64,000 bases of DNA. Origin: Adenophora triphylla var. japonica. Lineage: Eukaryota > Streptophyta > Magnoliopsida > Asterales > Campanulaceae. A model generated the notes under the pieces. It did not search any database, was not told the origin of the DNA, and saw only the letters and a program-made list of their open reading frames with translations. This document shows, piece after piece, positions 47,269-57,902 of this stretch. The number at the start of each line of letters is the position of its first letter. Position 1 is the first letter of the stretch. The position numbers and the translations under genes were made by a program. The stretch covers positions 434,001-498,000 of the forward strand of contig JAFEMH010000332.1 in NCBI GenBank assembly GCA_022495995.1, given 5' to 3'.

Positions 47269-48688
47269 TGTAAGTACGCCAATCCAATTCGCAACCCTTT
47301 TAAGATGCATTTTAATATAATAAAATTGCATTAAGGGGTTTTTGGTAAATTCCCGACCTATCTCGAGACTTCCGGAAACATTCCATAAGTTTCTCGCGAA
47401 GGAAGTGCCTTTTGGTACCTTACTCATGCCAAAGGACCTCTTGGGAATAAAACCTTTTGGACTTTTTGAGTATTTTCCCTGAATGTTCCAGAATATGGTT
47501 TTGGCGCCAAAAGCAGTTGAGCCACCTTGTGTCACGCGACAACTCGAGGCCTAGAAAGTGGCTACGTAAGGTCGTGCGACACATTGAGGCTACTAACTGC
47601 AGCCTATAAATATGACCCTCCCCCTCTCAGAAATAGATCCCAAAACTTCAGCCTACTGTTACTCTGCAGGAATTGCGTCATAACAAAGCCCTCCAAACAC
47701 AATTCTTTCTCTCTCCTACCCTCAATCTACCCCAATTCCCTCCAATTCAAGCCCCTTCCTAAGCCAAACCACTTGGATCCTTTGCATCAATCCTACCAAG
47801 CTACTAAGACCAGAAGTAACCAATTGAAGGGTTCTGTATCTAACTTGATATAGAATTCGTGGAAGCAACAAGGGTAACGAATCTCAAACTCCCTCTTCTC
47901 TCTTCCTTCTACTCAACTCTTCATAATTCTATTGTTTAATTCTGTTAGGATTCAGTAATCAGACTCTATCCGTCTAGATTACTGAATCCCAATCGCAATC
48001 TCTCTGTTTAAATTGTCTAATCTATGTAATTGAGCTATTATTGTTGAATACTTGCTTGAATTTGGTGTTTAAACCCCAAGGGGGTGTGGATCTACCCATA
48101 TCCACACTCCCGGGGTCGATTTGTTGTTATTTCTGTATTTCATATCTAATCTGTTCAATTAATTAGATCTGTGTTAGCTATTGTTGATTCTGGTGTTAAT
48201 TGTGTAAGTTTCTGCAGATGGCCTCTATGTGTCATGTGACACATTGTTCATAGGTGATCCTGTGTCACGCGACATATCTGGTCACCTGTGTCATGTGTCA
48301 TGCGACATATCGTGCCTGTCTGCAGAAACCTTTTCCATTTGTAATCTGTTCTAGATTGTTGTAGTAGGGGTGTGACCTCCCTAAATAAATTGGTTCACAA
48401 GTTGTAAGTCTCGATTCATATTAATAAAATGCATGATTACCACACTTGTTCATTGTCAACATTTGCACACACTTTTGTATTTGCTTGGATATTTAATTGA
48501 AAGACTCGTCTACGGACGAGGCGTGTTGGGTGAACTCTCGGTTCTTCCCAACACGTAACCTGACCCCCAAACCCGTTCTCTTTTCATAGGTTTTTCAAAG
48601 TGCACCTCTTAAGCATAGCGTGGCGACTCTCTTTTTACTCTTTCACCGTGAAACCCAAAAATGTTTCGCGAGGGCAAGGGCATATTCA
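47269..48688 (+). repeat. 3' LTR of element B
   Basis: The same 1,420 bp as the 5' LTR with scattered substitutions. Ends GGGCATATTCA; the duplication GGGGC follows and the DUF7745-like frame resumes. Confidence 0.95.
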
Positions 48689-48693
48689 GGGGC

Positions 48694-49438
48694 GATCAGG
48701 CTGAACTGGAGCTCTGGATGGCCAGACTTCGCACGCATCACTTGCGATGGTGGGTTCCTTATTGGAAGCTACAAACTTGTCGAACCGCTCAGGAGGGTCT
48801 TTTGGTTGTCACCGGGGTTTTCCCAGATTGCTTTCTACATTCCATCCTTGGTGCTGCGGCAGTACGGGCTGGAGCAGGTGCCATTGACGGGTTTGGGTCA
48901 TGCTGCTACCTTTGAGGTGGGATCTCTTCCGATGGAAGATCCTTCGACGCTATTGCTTCTCACGCGGTTGTGGCAATACACGTCCTTTCCTGCCAGGGTT
49001 CTCTTTCACCAGAGAGGGGGCATTGTTCTGTCTACGCAGTATTTGAACTGGTATGAAGAGTGTATGGGGGAGACACAGATGGCCATTTTGTGGAGACGGA
49101 GGGAGCTGTTGGGTCTTGATTACCCTGACGGCTCGACTTTGAGGAGAGCCGAAGCGATGGCTAACCCTCAGAATCATACTGGGGATGACGTGGCTGACTA
49201 TGAGGCCAATGCTAGTTGGGCGGCCGATCAAAGCACGGTCATGATGACTCGAAGAGAGGCAGCTCAAGATAGAGCTAGGGAAAGGGCTGCGTTGGCAGCT
49301 GCCAGTTTGACGGGGGCGTCGAGAAGGGTCCCTGAGCCAGGTAGAAGGACTACAGGAATATTCCCTGTGAAGGTGAAGAATACTCGCCGCAGAAAAGGGA
49401 AGGGGAAGAAGGATGAAGGACCAAGTACGGGGGACTAG
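48694..49438 (+). pseudogene. DUF7745-like gene, 3' half, antisense in element C
   Basis: The frame continues directly from 32837 once element B and one duplicate are removed: LVIG before, AIRLNWSSGW after. It has FYIPSLVLRQYG, TQYLNWYEECMGETQMAILWRRRELLGLDYP, NPQNHTGDDVADYE, and a basic tail (NTRRRKGKGKK) to TAG at 49436. This half is open with no stop. Homology with 43979-45560 confirms the family. Confidence 0.8.
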
Positions 49439-49677
49439 GTTGACCTTGCTGTCCGGAGTATCCACCCATTGTCATTGCAGACACATTAATTGATTAATGT
49501 TTTATTGTAGTTTTGCTAGCGTGTAGCGAGTCAAGAGTTGACCGTGCTTGAACTCATCAAAGATTGTTTTAACCGTTATGAATTTGTAGGTTAATTGAAA
49601 AGAGTTTTTCGAAACACAAACAATTGATGCTTATTTGTTTTTTTTTTGTTTTTTGAGACCGAACCAATGATGGCTGC

Positions 49678-49724
49678 CTACGTTCCCCTTTTACAATTGG
49701 ACTAAGGGGCTCAGGTCACCGTAG
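49678..49724 (-). other. Type-1 hairpin between integrase and the antisense genes (C)
   Basis: The minus strand reads CTACGGTGACCTGAGCCCCTT, loop, AAGGGGAACGTAG. It matches B 43659-43706 in both stems while the loop differs. Confidence 0.7.
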
Positions 49725-49891
49725 TTTGACACTTTAGGTGATTTTTGAGAAAAACAAAGACAAAAGAAGTGCGACCCTGTTTTTTACCTGGATCATTATC
49801 GGGAATGTATCCAGTTGGGTATTACTCTTTTAGCACTTTAACTTTACTGAGGGTTGGTGTATGGGGAAGGAGAGTTGACTCGTGCTCTTCC

Positions 49892-51250
49892 TCAAACGAA
49901 GTATCTGCAGAGCTTGCTTCCATTCACGGGGTTAACGAAAGGGTTCCCGTCCAAATCTGCTAACTTCATGGCTCCTCCGGAGAAGATTCTTTGTACCACG
50001 AATGGGCCTATCCAGGTAGGCTCCCACTTTCCGAGGGGATTGGTCTGCGTAGGAGGCTTTTCCTTTAGCACCAAGTCGCCTTCTCTGATGTCTCGGACCT
50101 TGACTTTCTTATCAAATGCTCGGGCCATTCTGCTTTGGTAGGCACGAGTGTGTTCCATGGCTTTCAATCTGCGCTCATCGAGTAGAGAAATTTCATCGTG
50201 ACGGCACTGAAGCCATTCGACTTCATTGATCCCGTTTTCCAAGAGGACTCGAAGGGATGGAATTTCCAATTCCTCTGGTAACATTGCTTCCATTCCGTAT
50301 GTAAGTGCTAAAGGAGTCTTTCCTGTGGCGGTTCTGACTGATGTTCTGTATCCCCAGAGGTCTATATGTAGCTTCTCGGGCCAATCCCGACCTCTGACGG
50401 TCATCTTTCTGATTATCATTGCGAGAGTCTTGTTTGCTGCCTCTACTGCACCATTAGTCTGTGGTCTGTAGGGAGAAGACTTGTGGCGTGTAACTCTGAA
50501 CTCGGTCAACAGTTGGTCACAATCTCCTTCGAAGTGGGTCTCATTGTCGGATATGATCTCGTTGGGCACTCCGTATCTGCACATGATGTTCTCTCTGATG
50601 AACTCGTCCACCTTTTTAGAATTCAGTACCTTGTATGATCTGGATTCTACCCATTTGGTGAAGTACTCGACTGCGACTAATATGAACTCGTGACCGTTGC
50701 TCCCTGGCGGAGTGATTTTGCCGATGACGTCGATTCCCCATGTGGCGAAAGGCCATGGCGTAGTCATGCAATAGAGTTCGTGAGGAGGGATGTGATTGAG
50801 GTTGGAGAACTGTTGACATTTGTCGCAGCTTCTGACGAACGGGATGCAGTCTGTTTCCATTGATATCCAATAGTATCCCATACGGAGGATGATCTGTTTC
50901 AATGCTCTGGCGTTCATGTGCGGACCGCAGGTTCCGTTGTGAACTTCGTTCATTAGCTCACTGGCTTTTTCTTTATTTACACACCAAATGAGTGGCCCTT
51001 GGTGGCGCTTCTTGTACAACATACCCCCCAGAATGACAAAATGGGATGCCAGGCGTTTTAGTGCCATCATGTTTTTGGCTTTGATCCCTTCTTTGTATTT
51101 TCCATCTTCATTTGTGAAGGAAACTTCTCCATTTTGGAGGTACTGGTAGATTAGATTGTACCAGGGTTCGTCGATCGGTTCATTTTTAACTTCGATCTCA
51201 CAGCAATAAGCGGGTGTTTCCCGTCTGCCTATTCTGAGGGGTTTTACTGA
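49892..51250 (-). CDS. Element C integrase
   Basis: Open from TAA at 51253-51251 to the natural end (RYFV). Zinc domain EVHNGTCGPHMN...CDKCQQF; core triad WGIDVIG, IISDN, NGAVEAANK; C-terminal domain GDLVLKEKPPTQ...WIGPFVVQ. About 450 codons with no internal defect, the best preserved coding block of the window. Same frame as the upstream pol. Confidence 0.9.
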   Translation of the reverse strand, partial: SVKPLRIGRRETPAYCCEIEVKNEPIDEPWYNLIYQYLQNGEVSFTNEDGKYKEGIKAKNMMALKRLASHFVILGGMLYKKRHQGPLIWCVNKEKASELMNEVHNGTCGPHMNARALKQIILRMGYYWISMETDCIPFVRSCDKCQQFSNLNHIPPHELYCMTTPWPFATWGIDVIGKITPPGSNGHEFILVAVEYFTKWVESRSYKVLNSKKVDEFIRENIMCRYGVPNEIISDNETHFEGDCDQLLTEFRVTRHKSSPYRPQTNGAVEAANKTLAMIIRKMTVRGRDWPEKLHIDLWGYRTSVRTATGKTPLALTYGMEAMLPEELEIPSLRVLLENGINEVEWLQCRHDEISLLDERRLKAMEHTRAYQSRMARAFDKKVKVRDIREGDLVLKEKPPTQTNPLGKWEPTWIGPFVVQRIFSGGAMKLADLDGNPFVNPVNGSKLCRYFV

Positions 51251-51736
51251 TTACCCTTTGGGAATTTCGACAAGAGATGCGAGGGTAGCCAGGGCATCTG
51301 CGAAGCGGTTCCTGTCTCTTGGCAAATAATGGAAAGAGATGTCCTTGAACTGAGCAATGAGCTCCTCCATGTACGTGTGGTACTTCTGGAGGCCAGAATC
51401 TATCGTCTTCCATTTGTTGGACACTTGATTGATGATCAATGCTGAGTCTCCGTACACTTCCAGTTCTGAGATGTTACGCTCCAGTGCGGCTTCTAGACCG
51501 GCTGCGCAAGCTTCATACTCTGCTGCATTGTTGGTTGCTTCAAAATTCAATTTAATGGCTATGGGAGTGTGCTCGTCCTTGGGATCAACAAGGAGCATTC
51601 CAATACCATTTCCCTTCTTGTTGGCTGCCCCATCGAAGAAGAGTTGCCAGCGGTTTGCGCTGTCGAGTGAAAAGATCCTGTCATTCGGAAACTGTGGATC
51701 AGGACCCTTGGGTTCACTGCTTGGGAAGTCTGCCAG
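51251..51736 (-). CDS. Element C second RNase H domain
   Basis: After TAG at 51739-51737: ANRWQLFFDGAANKKGNGIGMLL, NNAAEYEACAAGLEAALE, VYGDSALIINQV, RDRNRFADALATLA. The acidic positions of the fold (DGA, E, GDS, D) are present. Ends at TAA 51253-51251, in frame with integrase. Confidence 0.85.
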   Translation of the reverse strand: MADFPSSEPKGPDPQFPNDRIFSLDSANRWQLFFDGAANKKGNGIGMLLVDPKDEHTPIAIKLNFEATNNAAEYEACAAGLEAALERNISELEVYGDSALIINQVSNKWKTIDSGLQKYHTYMEELIAQFKDISFHYLPRDRNRFADALATLASLVEIPKG

Positions 51737-53155
51737 CTAATTTGCCATTACTCTGCCCTTTGTTGATTTTCTGACCATGTACTTGATGTCGAACTCAGCC
51801 AGGAAGAATGACCACTTGGCTAGTCTCATTGATAGGTTTGACTTGTCGAAGAGATATTGGACGGGGTCCATCTTGGAGACCAGGAGCACTGAATGTGACT
51901 GCATGTAGTGTTTCAGTTTCCCGACTACCCATACCAAGGCGGTACAAGTTTTCTCTAATCCTGAGTAGCTGAGTTCACTTCCCTGAAGCTTTTGGCTTAC
52001 AAAGTAGATTGCATGCTCAACTTTGGAATCTTTCTGTTCTTGTGCCAACATTGCTCCAATTGACGTATCTGTCACTGTAAGGTACAGGAGGAGTGGCTTG
52101 TCTTTATGTGGCAGGCACAGGATTGGGGGATTCACCAAGTATGTCTTGATTTTATCGAAGGCTGTCTGGCACTCGGAGTCCCATTTGATGTCGGCATTCT
52201 TCTTCATCAGCTTGAACATTGGCTCGTAGAGAGATGTCAACTGGTTGATGAAGCGACTGATGTACTGACGTCTTCCCATAAAACTTTTCACTTCTGTCAG
52301 TGTCTGAGGTGGATTCATGTCGATGATGGCCTTAATTTTCTTGGGATCGGCTTCGATACCTCTTTCTGTAACCATGTACCTCAGTACTTTGCCTCGCTTG
52401 ACGCCGAAGGTGCACTTTGCAGGGTTCAATCTCATAGAGTGCTTTCTGAGTCTGTTGAAGAACTTTCTCAAATCTGTCATGTGCTGCATATTTGATCCTC
52501 TGGAGTGGATGATCATGTCGTCGACATACACTTTGATTTCCTTGTGAATCATTTCATGGAAGAGGGCTGTTGCAGCCCGCTGGTAAGTAGCCCCAGCGTT
52601 CTTTAAATCGAACGACATGGCCGTGTAGCAGTATGTCCCCCACGGAGTGGTGAAAGCAGTCTTGGCTTGATCTTCCTCGGACATTTTGATCTGATTGTAT
52701 CCAGCAAACCCATCCATGAAGGACTTTACCTCGAAATTTGTCATGGTGTCGACAAGCATGTCAATGTTGGGCAGTGAGAAATCGTCTTTAGGGCTGGCCT
52801 TGTTGAGATCTCGGAAATCCACACAGCATCTGACCTTTCCATTGGCCTTGGTGACCGTCACGATGTTGGAGAGCCAGGTCGGGTACTCAAATTCTCTGAT
52901 GAAGCCGACGCGGAGCATTTTCTCAATTTCTTCTTTCACTTGCAAGGACTACTCTGGCTTGATCTTGCGCAGTTTCTGCTTGATAGGCTTGGATTCTGGA
53001 TCCAGAGGAATTCTGTGCTCCACGATTGAGGGATCGAGTCCTGGCATGTCCTGATATGACCAGGCGAACACGTCAACATACTCTTTGAGGAAGTTTATCA
53101 AGGCTTCTTTTTCTGCATCGGCGAAGAAACTGCCCACTTGTGTCTCTTTAGGCTC
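51737..53155 (-). pseudogene. Element C reverse transcriptase and first RNase H
   Basis: Starts after TAA 53158-53156 with the LKEYVDVFAWSY segment and MPGLDPSIVEHRIPLDP. One TAG at 52951-52949 (KPE*SLQV, Trp in element B). Then TWLSNIVTVTKANGKVRCCVDFRDLNKASPKDDFSLPNID, DGFAGYNQIKM, PWGTYCYTAMSFDLKNAGATYQ, the YVDDM box (about 52529-52518), and RNase H (LLLYLTVTDTSIGAMLAQE, SELSYSGLEKTCTALVW). The frame is otherwise intact. PFGLKN is changed to SFDLKN. Confidence 0.9.
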
Positions 53156-54087
53156 TTACACTGACCCCAGGTTCACTTTAGTCATAACCTCTTCGACAGC
53201 TTGGGCCCGATTGTCCTCTTGGCCTACTACACGCTTGAGAACTTCTTTAATGTATTGTTCATTTAATGTGACTGTTTCTTTATCAAGTGAGTCATTATTA
53301 ACGTCTTTTAACTTGTTTGTTAACTTATCAGTTGTTAAAGTGGCAATGAGGGGATACTCCGAAAGGTCAGACTTTTCATTAAATGCGAACGAAAATACAA
53401 TGTTGGCTACATTATCATAGTCTTCCGGCGTAAGGCCGTTGGACGACTCAGAGGACTGGGCTTTGACAAGGACTGACTCAGAGGGTTTGAGACTGGGTTT
53501 AGGGAGATGTGGGTGTAGGCCCAACTTGCCTTCCATTTCTGTCTGGCTTGCCCTTGATCCGGTGAAAGTTATCCAGTTTTTCAGTGGCATTGCTGGATGC
53601 TTGATGAGGGTTCGGGGGTCGAGAGGCTTGGCTTTTGCTGTCCCAATCATGGCGATCATGCTGTTTTCGGAGCCTAGGTCAATCAGGTTTGGCATCTCCA
53701 TGACTTCTTAAAAAAGACTCTGTAGAGCAGGTCCACTGAGAGCATCTTCTATGAATTCTGGTTCCTTTTGCATTGGAGCTACTGTCTCGAATGTGGCCTC
53801 GGCGGCTGACCCGAACAGTCTGTTTCCCGTGAAGAGTGTCTCGAGTTGCTCTTCTATGTCTGGGATTCCCTTGAATGTGTACTCGTGCTGGACTGTGGTG
53901 GCAATTAGTCCAGGTAGAGTTGTGATGTCGAGGAACGCTCCCCTTATCGGATTAGCCTTGAGTCCTCTAAAACGCTTGAGGTCTCGTGCTAGCTTTTCCA
54001 TCCTTTCTGTAGTCTCTGTGCTGACTTTACCTGCTTCTTTCTCATCTTCATCGGGCCCACTTTCGGTTCCCTCGGTTCGCTGTCGGT
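53156..54087 (-). pseudogene. Element C linker between protease 2 and RT
   Basis: One frame from 54001 (MEKLARDLKRFRGLKANPIRG) with TAA at 53710-53708 and 53158-53156, joining RT in the same frame. No known domain. This is where Ogre elements carry an intron; no clear intron could be assigned. The boundary with protease 2 is frameshifted near 54088. Confidence 0.5.
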
Positions 54088-55376
54088 TTATTTGTCGGTC
54101 CCCTCGATTCGCCGGCTTCCCTCAGTTCTGCTGTCGGTTCCGCTGTCGGTTCCCTCAGTTCTGCTGTTGGTTCCCTTAGTGAAGTAATGAGCGAGGTCGA
54201 AACTGTAAGGTCGGAGATTGGGTGTGCCGTTGGAGGTTCCCCTTTTGCGGGCTGCGGCCTTGGTGCTTGCGAGCCTTTTGTTTTCTTTGATATCAGCTGG
54301 TGTTGGTACATAACCAAGCCCCTGTACTGTATGGTGGTCCTTGACTTCGATGACTTGGTGTTGGCCTTGTAACCTTTTGCCGAGCCCCAGTCCTGGGATG
54401 AAGTTCATGAGTTTCATCATCTTCATGGTGGGAGGGATTTTGTCTTGAAATAGTGGAAGGTCCACGTTGCATATTTGGATCTTGGAGGTTTCCAAGGTGA
54501 ATCCAGTTAATGCCATATCGTCATCATGCTTGATTTCTAACACTGGAATGTCGTTGGTGCTGGTCCCCTCGGTGGTGATGCTGTCGCCGTAGACTGTTGT
54601 TAGCTCGTTGCCTTGCATGAACTTGATACACTGGTGAAGGGTGGATGCCACTCCATTTATTTGATGCAGCCAGGGTCGCCCCAGGATGGCTGTGAAAGTG
54701 ATGGGAATGTCCAACACTTGGAATTCGGTGGGGATCATCCGCTTGCCGAACCATATATTCAGAGTAGCAACCCCGAGAACTGTGCGGGAAGTGGAGTCGT
54801 AGGCCTTGACAGTGTGGACTGAAGGCTTCAGATCTGTGGGCTTGATGTCAAGCAGGTCCATCATCTTGGCGGGCAAGACATTCATTCCGGAACCTCCGTC
54901 TACCAACACGCGGGGAAGGCGACGCTCGTCCAGCTGGACTGTGATGTAGAGTGGCTCATTGTGATCAGCCCCAAATTTTGGCAGGTCCAAATCTGTGAAG
55001 GTGAAATGTTGCCGTAGTGGATGTTGCCGATCATCTGAATTACTTCGTCTGGGGTTGCGTCCACGAGGATCATGGTGCGGGCCAGACTTTCCTCCAGCTT
55101 GAGCTTGTGAGGATATAAAGATGTGAGCAGGGACCACAGGGAAATGATCACCTGGGTCTGCTTGAGCTGAGTGAGGACCGGGTCCTTCTTCACGGAACTT
55201 GCGTCTTCGGGCAGGCCGGGTTGCGGTTCTGGCTCCGCTGGCTTTTTAGTGGCCTTAGGTGGTAATGTATGGATTTGACCCGATCGGGTCAAGACGCTGA
55301 CATCAGGTTTGGTCCCTTCTGAACAGGTCGCTCTGAGCTGAGCCATAGTCAGAGGAGGATTCCTCGAAGCATAGGG
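54088..55376 (-). pseudogene. Element C protease 2 (canonical position) with G-patch-like segment
   Basis: DPVLTQLKQTQVIISLWSLL (about 55180) leads, after a frameshift near 55010, to FTDLDLPKFGADHNEPLYITV and the active site VLVDGGSGMNVLP, then AYDSTSRTVLG and AILGRPWLH. Then NFIPGLGLGKRLQG and VQGLGY, and a degenerate GTDSRTEGS tail from a short repeat (54060-54180). It aligns with B over its whole length, so this is the protease in the usual place before RT. Confidence 0.85.
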
Positions 55377-56044
55377 CTATATGTCTTCCTTTAATTCGTT
55401 GACTGTAGATGCATTCCTGGGAGCTTCGGCAGCTTTCTGGATTCTGTCCCAGGATACTGGCTTGGATGCCTCCGTGGGGAGTGACTCTATGGTTTGTCGC
55501 AACTGCTCGAGCGTCAGTGCGCAGCAGTGGTTGCCAGAACTGAACTGTGCACTGCTGACCCTCCGGGGGAGGTTAGAGAGTTCTTGGTTCAAGCGAACAG
55601 TCTCCTTGATCACTTCACGGTATATCGCACTTCTTTCCTTCTTGCTGAGCATGCTCAGGGCATTCTGGAGTTGGGTTAGGTTATATTCATGGTTTGCTAA
55701 TTTTCCTCCACTTTTAGCCCAGATCAGCTCTCTTGCAGTAGAGCCTGCGTCGAGAGTTAGCGCCTGTGTTTCTTCCCACGTGAGAATAGCCAGTACTTCC
55801 TTAAACTGTATGCGGCAGTCTAGATAAACTTCCATCGGGGAGAGATTTCTCTTCTGCTTTAACTGGGTGGCGGGTATGTCGAAAGGTGAGTACACAGCTT
55901 CCCGAACATCTGCCCATGTAACTGGTTGCTGTCCCAGTTGATCGTTTCTGTAAACGAATGCCGCAGTCTGTGGAATCTCCCTGAGTAGTTGCTGGAGATG
56001 TATTTCCATCTTTCTTTTATTTTTGAATAGACCTTCCTCCTTCA
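55377..56044 (-). pseudogene. Element C gag-pro linker ORF
   Basis: From 56009: MEIHLQQLLREIPQTAAFVY to TAG at 55379-55377, after which the same frame continues as PYASRNPPLTMAQLRATC. ALTLEQLRQTIESLP and PLTMAQL correspond to FPISLEELRIVANVE and PLTLAELKEASKE of the B gag-pro linker. No enzymatic domain is seen. Confidence 0.55.
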
Positions 56045-56337
56045 GTTGGCCTTTTTGTTTGAGAGCGGAAATGATCCGTCCCCATCCTCCCTGGACCCTT
56101 GGGATTCCGGTTTTGTTGACTTCATGCCCGGCTTGGAAGAGAATGTTTCATCGTCTTCGTCGTCGCTTTCACAAAGAATTTGCTTTCCTTGGGGAGGTAA
56201 GCGCTGGTACTCTTCATGCTGTTTGGCTAGGTACTCCTTGTACTGTGCCATTCCATCTACTAGGTCGTCGGAACCGTTGACCGCCCTCACTTGCCGGAGG
56301 GGGTTTGATGAGAAAAGACGATAGTCCAGGAAGTTGC
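56042..56337 (-). pseudogene. Repeat-domain ORF, C-terminal piece beyond the solo LTR
   Basis: With the solo LTR and one GTTGC removed, the frame of 57903-59420 runs on through FLDYRLFSSNPLRQVRAVNG. It passes a Glu/Gln-rich stretch (YKEYLAKQHEEYQRLPPQ) and an acidic SDDEDDE cluster to a stop at 56044-56042. Function unknown. Confidence 0.6.
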
Positions 56338-57902
56338 TGTTGGGTTTCGAGGGTCCATGCGCAGCGGAATAATGCAAATTAACTCTAAAACCCGGAGCCC
56401 TAGGATCCATTCTAGATGATTAATTAAGAAGAATGATTTAGAATTACTAACCTTGTGTGCTTTTGTCGTTGATAAACGCGTTCCAACTCCAGATTTAATA
56501 ACTAGCGAATCTTCGATGAACGATTCTTGAATCACGAACAAAAGATCTTGAATAGAGAAGATCCTCTATGTGTATCCACGCGTTGAACGAATCCTAGAAC
56601 AATTCTAGGCGGATTGCTAGATCCTTGATTGAAACTCTTTTCAATCGATGAAGAATAATGGAATTGAATGGTGTTTTGATTCTCAATTCTCAAATTGAAA
56701 TCTCTCTTTTGTGTTTCTCTAAACCCAAAAGCATGAGAGAGATGGCTAGGGCAACCAGGGGTTTGTATTTATACGTTATAAATCTTTTCCCCTTGCGAAA
56801 ACCCTAATTTAAGTCAATTTCGCGTCAGTCCAGCGCCGACGGGACGACTCGTCCCCCAGGGCACGAGTCGTCCCCTTGCACCCAGCTTCTGAATCTGGCG
56901 TCCCCCTTAAGGGGAATAATTGGCTCAAGCCCAGGGCACGAGTCGTCCCTATGGGCACGACTCGTCCCCCTGGGCACGATTCGTCCCTCAGGACTCTCTC
57001 ACTGATTCTCTTGTCCCAGGCCAAGGGAATAGTTGGTTCTGGCCTGGGGACGAGTCGTCCCCTGAGAACAAAAACTCCATATTCTTCATTTTTGACAATT
57101 CGTTCGATGCGTGTGACCCCATAGGACTATATTATGTTGGCAATGAGTTCGATCACATCGATCCTCATAAGACATGAGCGGACTCTAGCAAGCCATCACG
57201 CCTACCCAAATAATATAATATCGAGTTCGATTTTCCTACATAGAACATATCACAATCCCTTTGTCACACGATGTTATATTGAACATGAGTCATGGTCCAC
57301 GTCAACTCATTTTGTTCAATGCTTTCTCGTTACTAAGTAAATTGATTAATCGAATGATATTAATCACATTAATTCATTCGGGCATGGCCATGCACTACAT
57401 CAATCTTACTTATGAGTGGCCTAGCAAACATCTCTCTTTACGAGGGACAAATTTCCATCTTGACTTATCATTCTTCCCAACAAGAATCATATCATGCCAA
57501 TAATAGCCCTTATTGTTATCCGGTTAAAGACAACGTTAAACTATATCAAACATAATATTCATCGAGTGGAAGACGATGATAATCTCAGGTCAAAGGATAT
57601 CAATGATATAACTATATGAGATTTATTTATGACATACGACCATGACATAAATCTCATAATGGGTCAAGTCCAGTACCTTGTTCTCTAACAAGTACCCATG
57701 AATCTAATGTGCATCTCCATGCATATAATCATCACATGATTATCCATTAGACTTCATACTAGTGCTTCATAAGAACTAGGGACACGATTATTAAAGTAAA
57801 CATGCAAACACATATAATAATCAAAGTAATAATCTCATATATAAATGAAAATGACATTACAAATAAGTCTATCTCTATAGGCCTAGGGCACTAACACATA
57901 CA
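56338..57902 (-). repeat. Solo copia LTR (1,565 bp) with perfect TSD
   Basis: On the minus strand it starts TGTATGTGTTAGTGCCCTAGG and ends AACCCAACA. GTTGC flanks both sides (56333-56337 and 57903-57907). It is homologous to the copia LTR at 5131-6362. No internal copia sequence or second LTR remains, so LTR-LTR recombination is inferred. GACGAGTCGTCCC words repeat at 56840-57065. Confidence 0.9.

Larger units (their letters stand above)
32838..48688 (+). mobile_element. Element B: complete Tat/Ogre-like retrotransposon, 15.85 kb
   Basis: Two 1,420-bp LTRs (32838-34257 and 47269-48688) are near-identical (about 97-98% by eye). Five-base duplications GGGGC at 32833-32837 and 48689-48693 flank it. 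Order: LTR, primer site, leader, gag, protease with a G-patch-like motif, RT, RNase H, second RNase H, integrase, hairpin, antisense DUF7745-like gene, tandem repeats, hairpin, polypurine tract, LTR. It sits in a coding frame of element C, so it is younger than C. Many frameshifts show it cannot encode a full polyprotein. Confidence 0.95.

Noticed and set aside
53156..54087. Ogre-type intron between protease and RT
   Set aside because: The region stays in one frame with isolated stops and no convincing splice-site pair; cannot be supported by eye.
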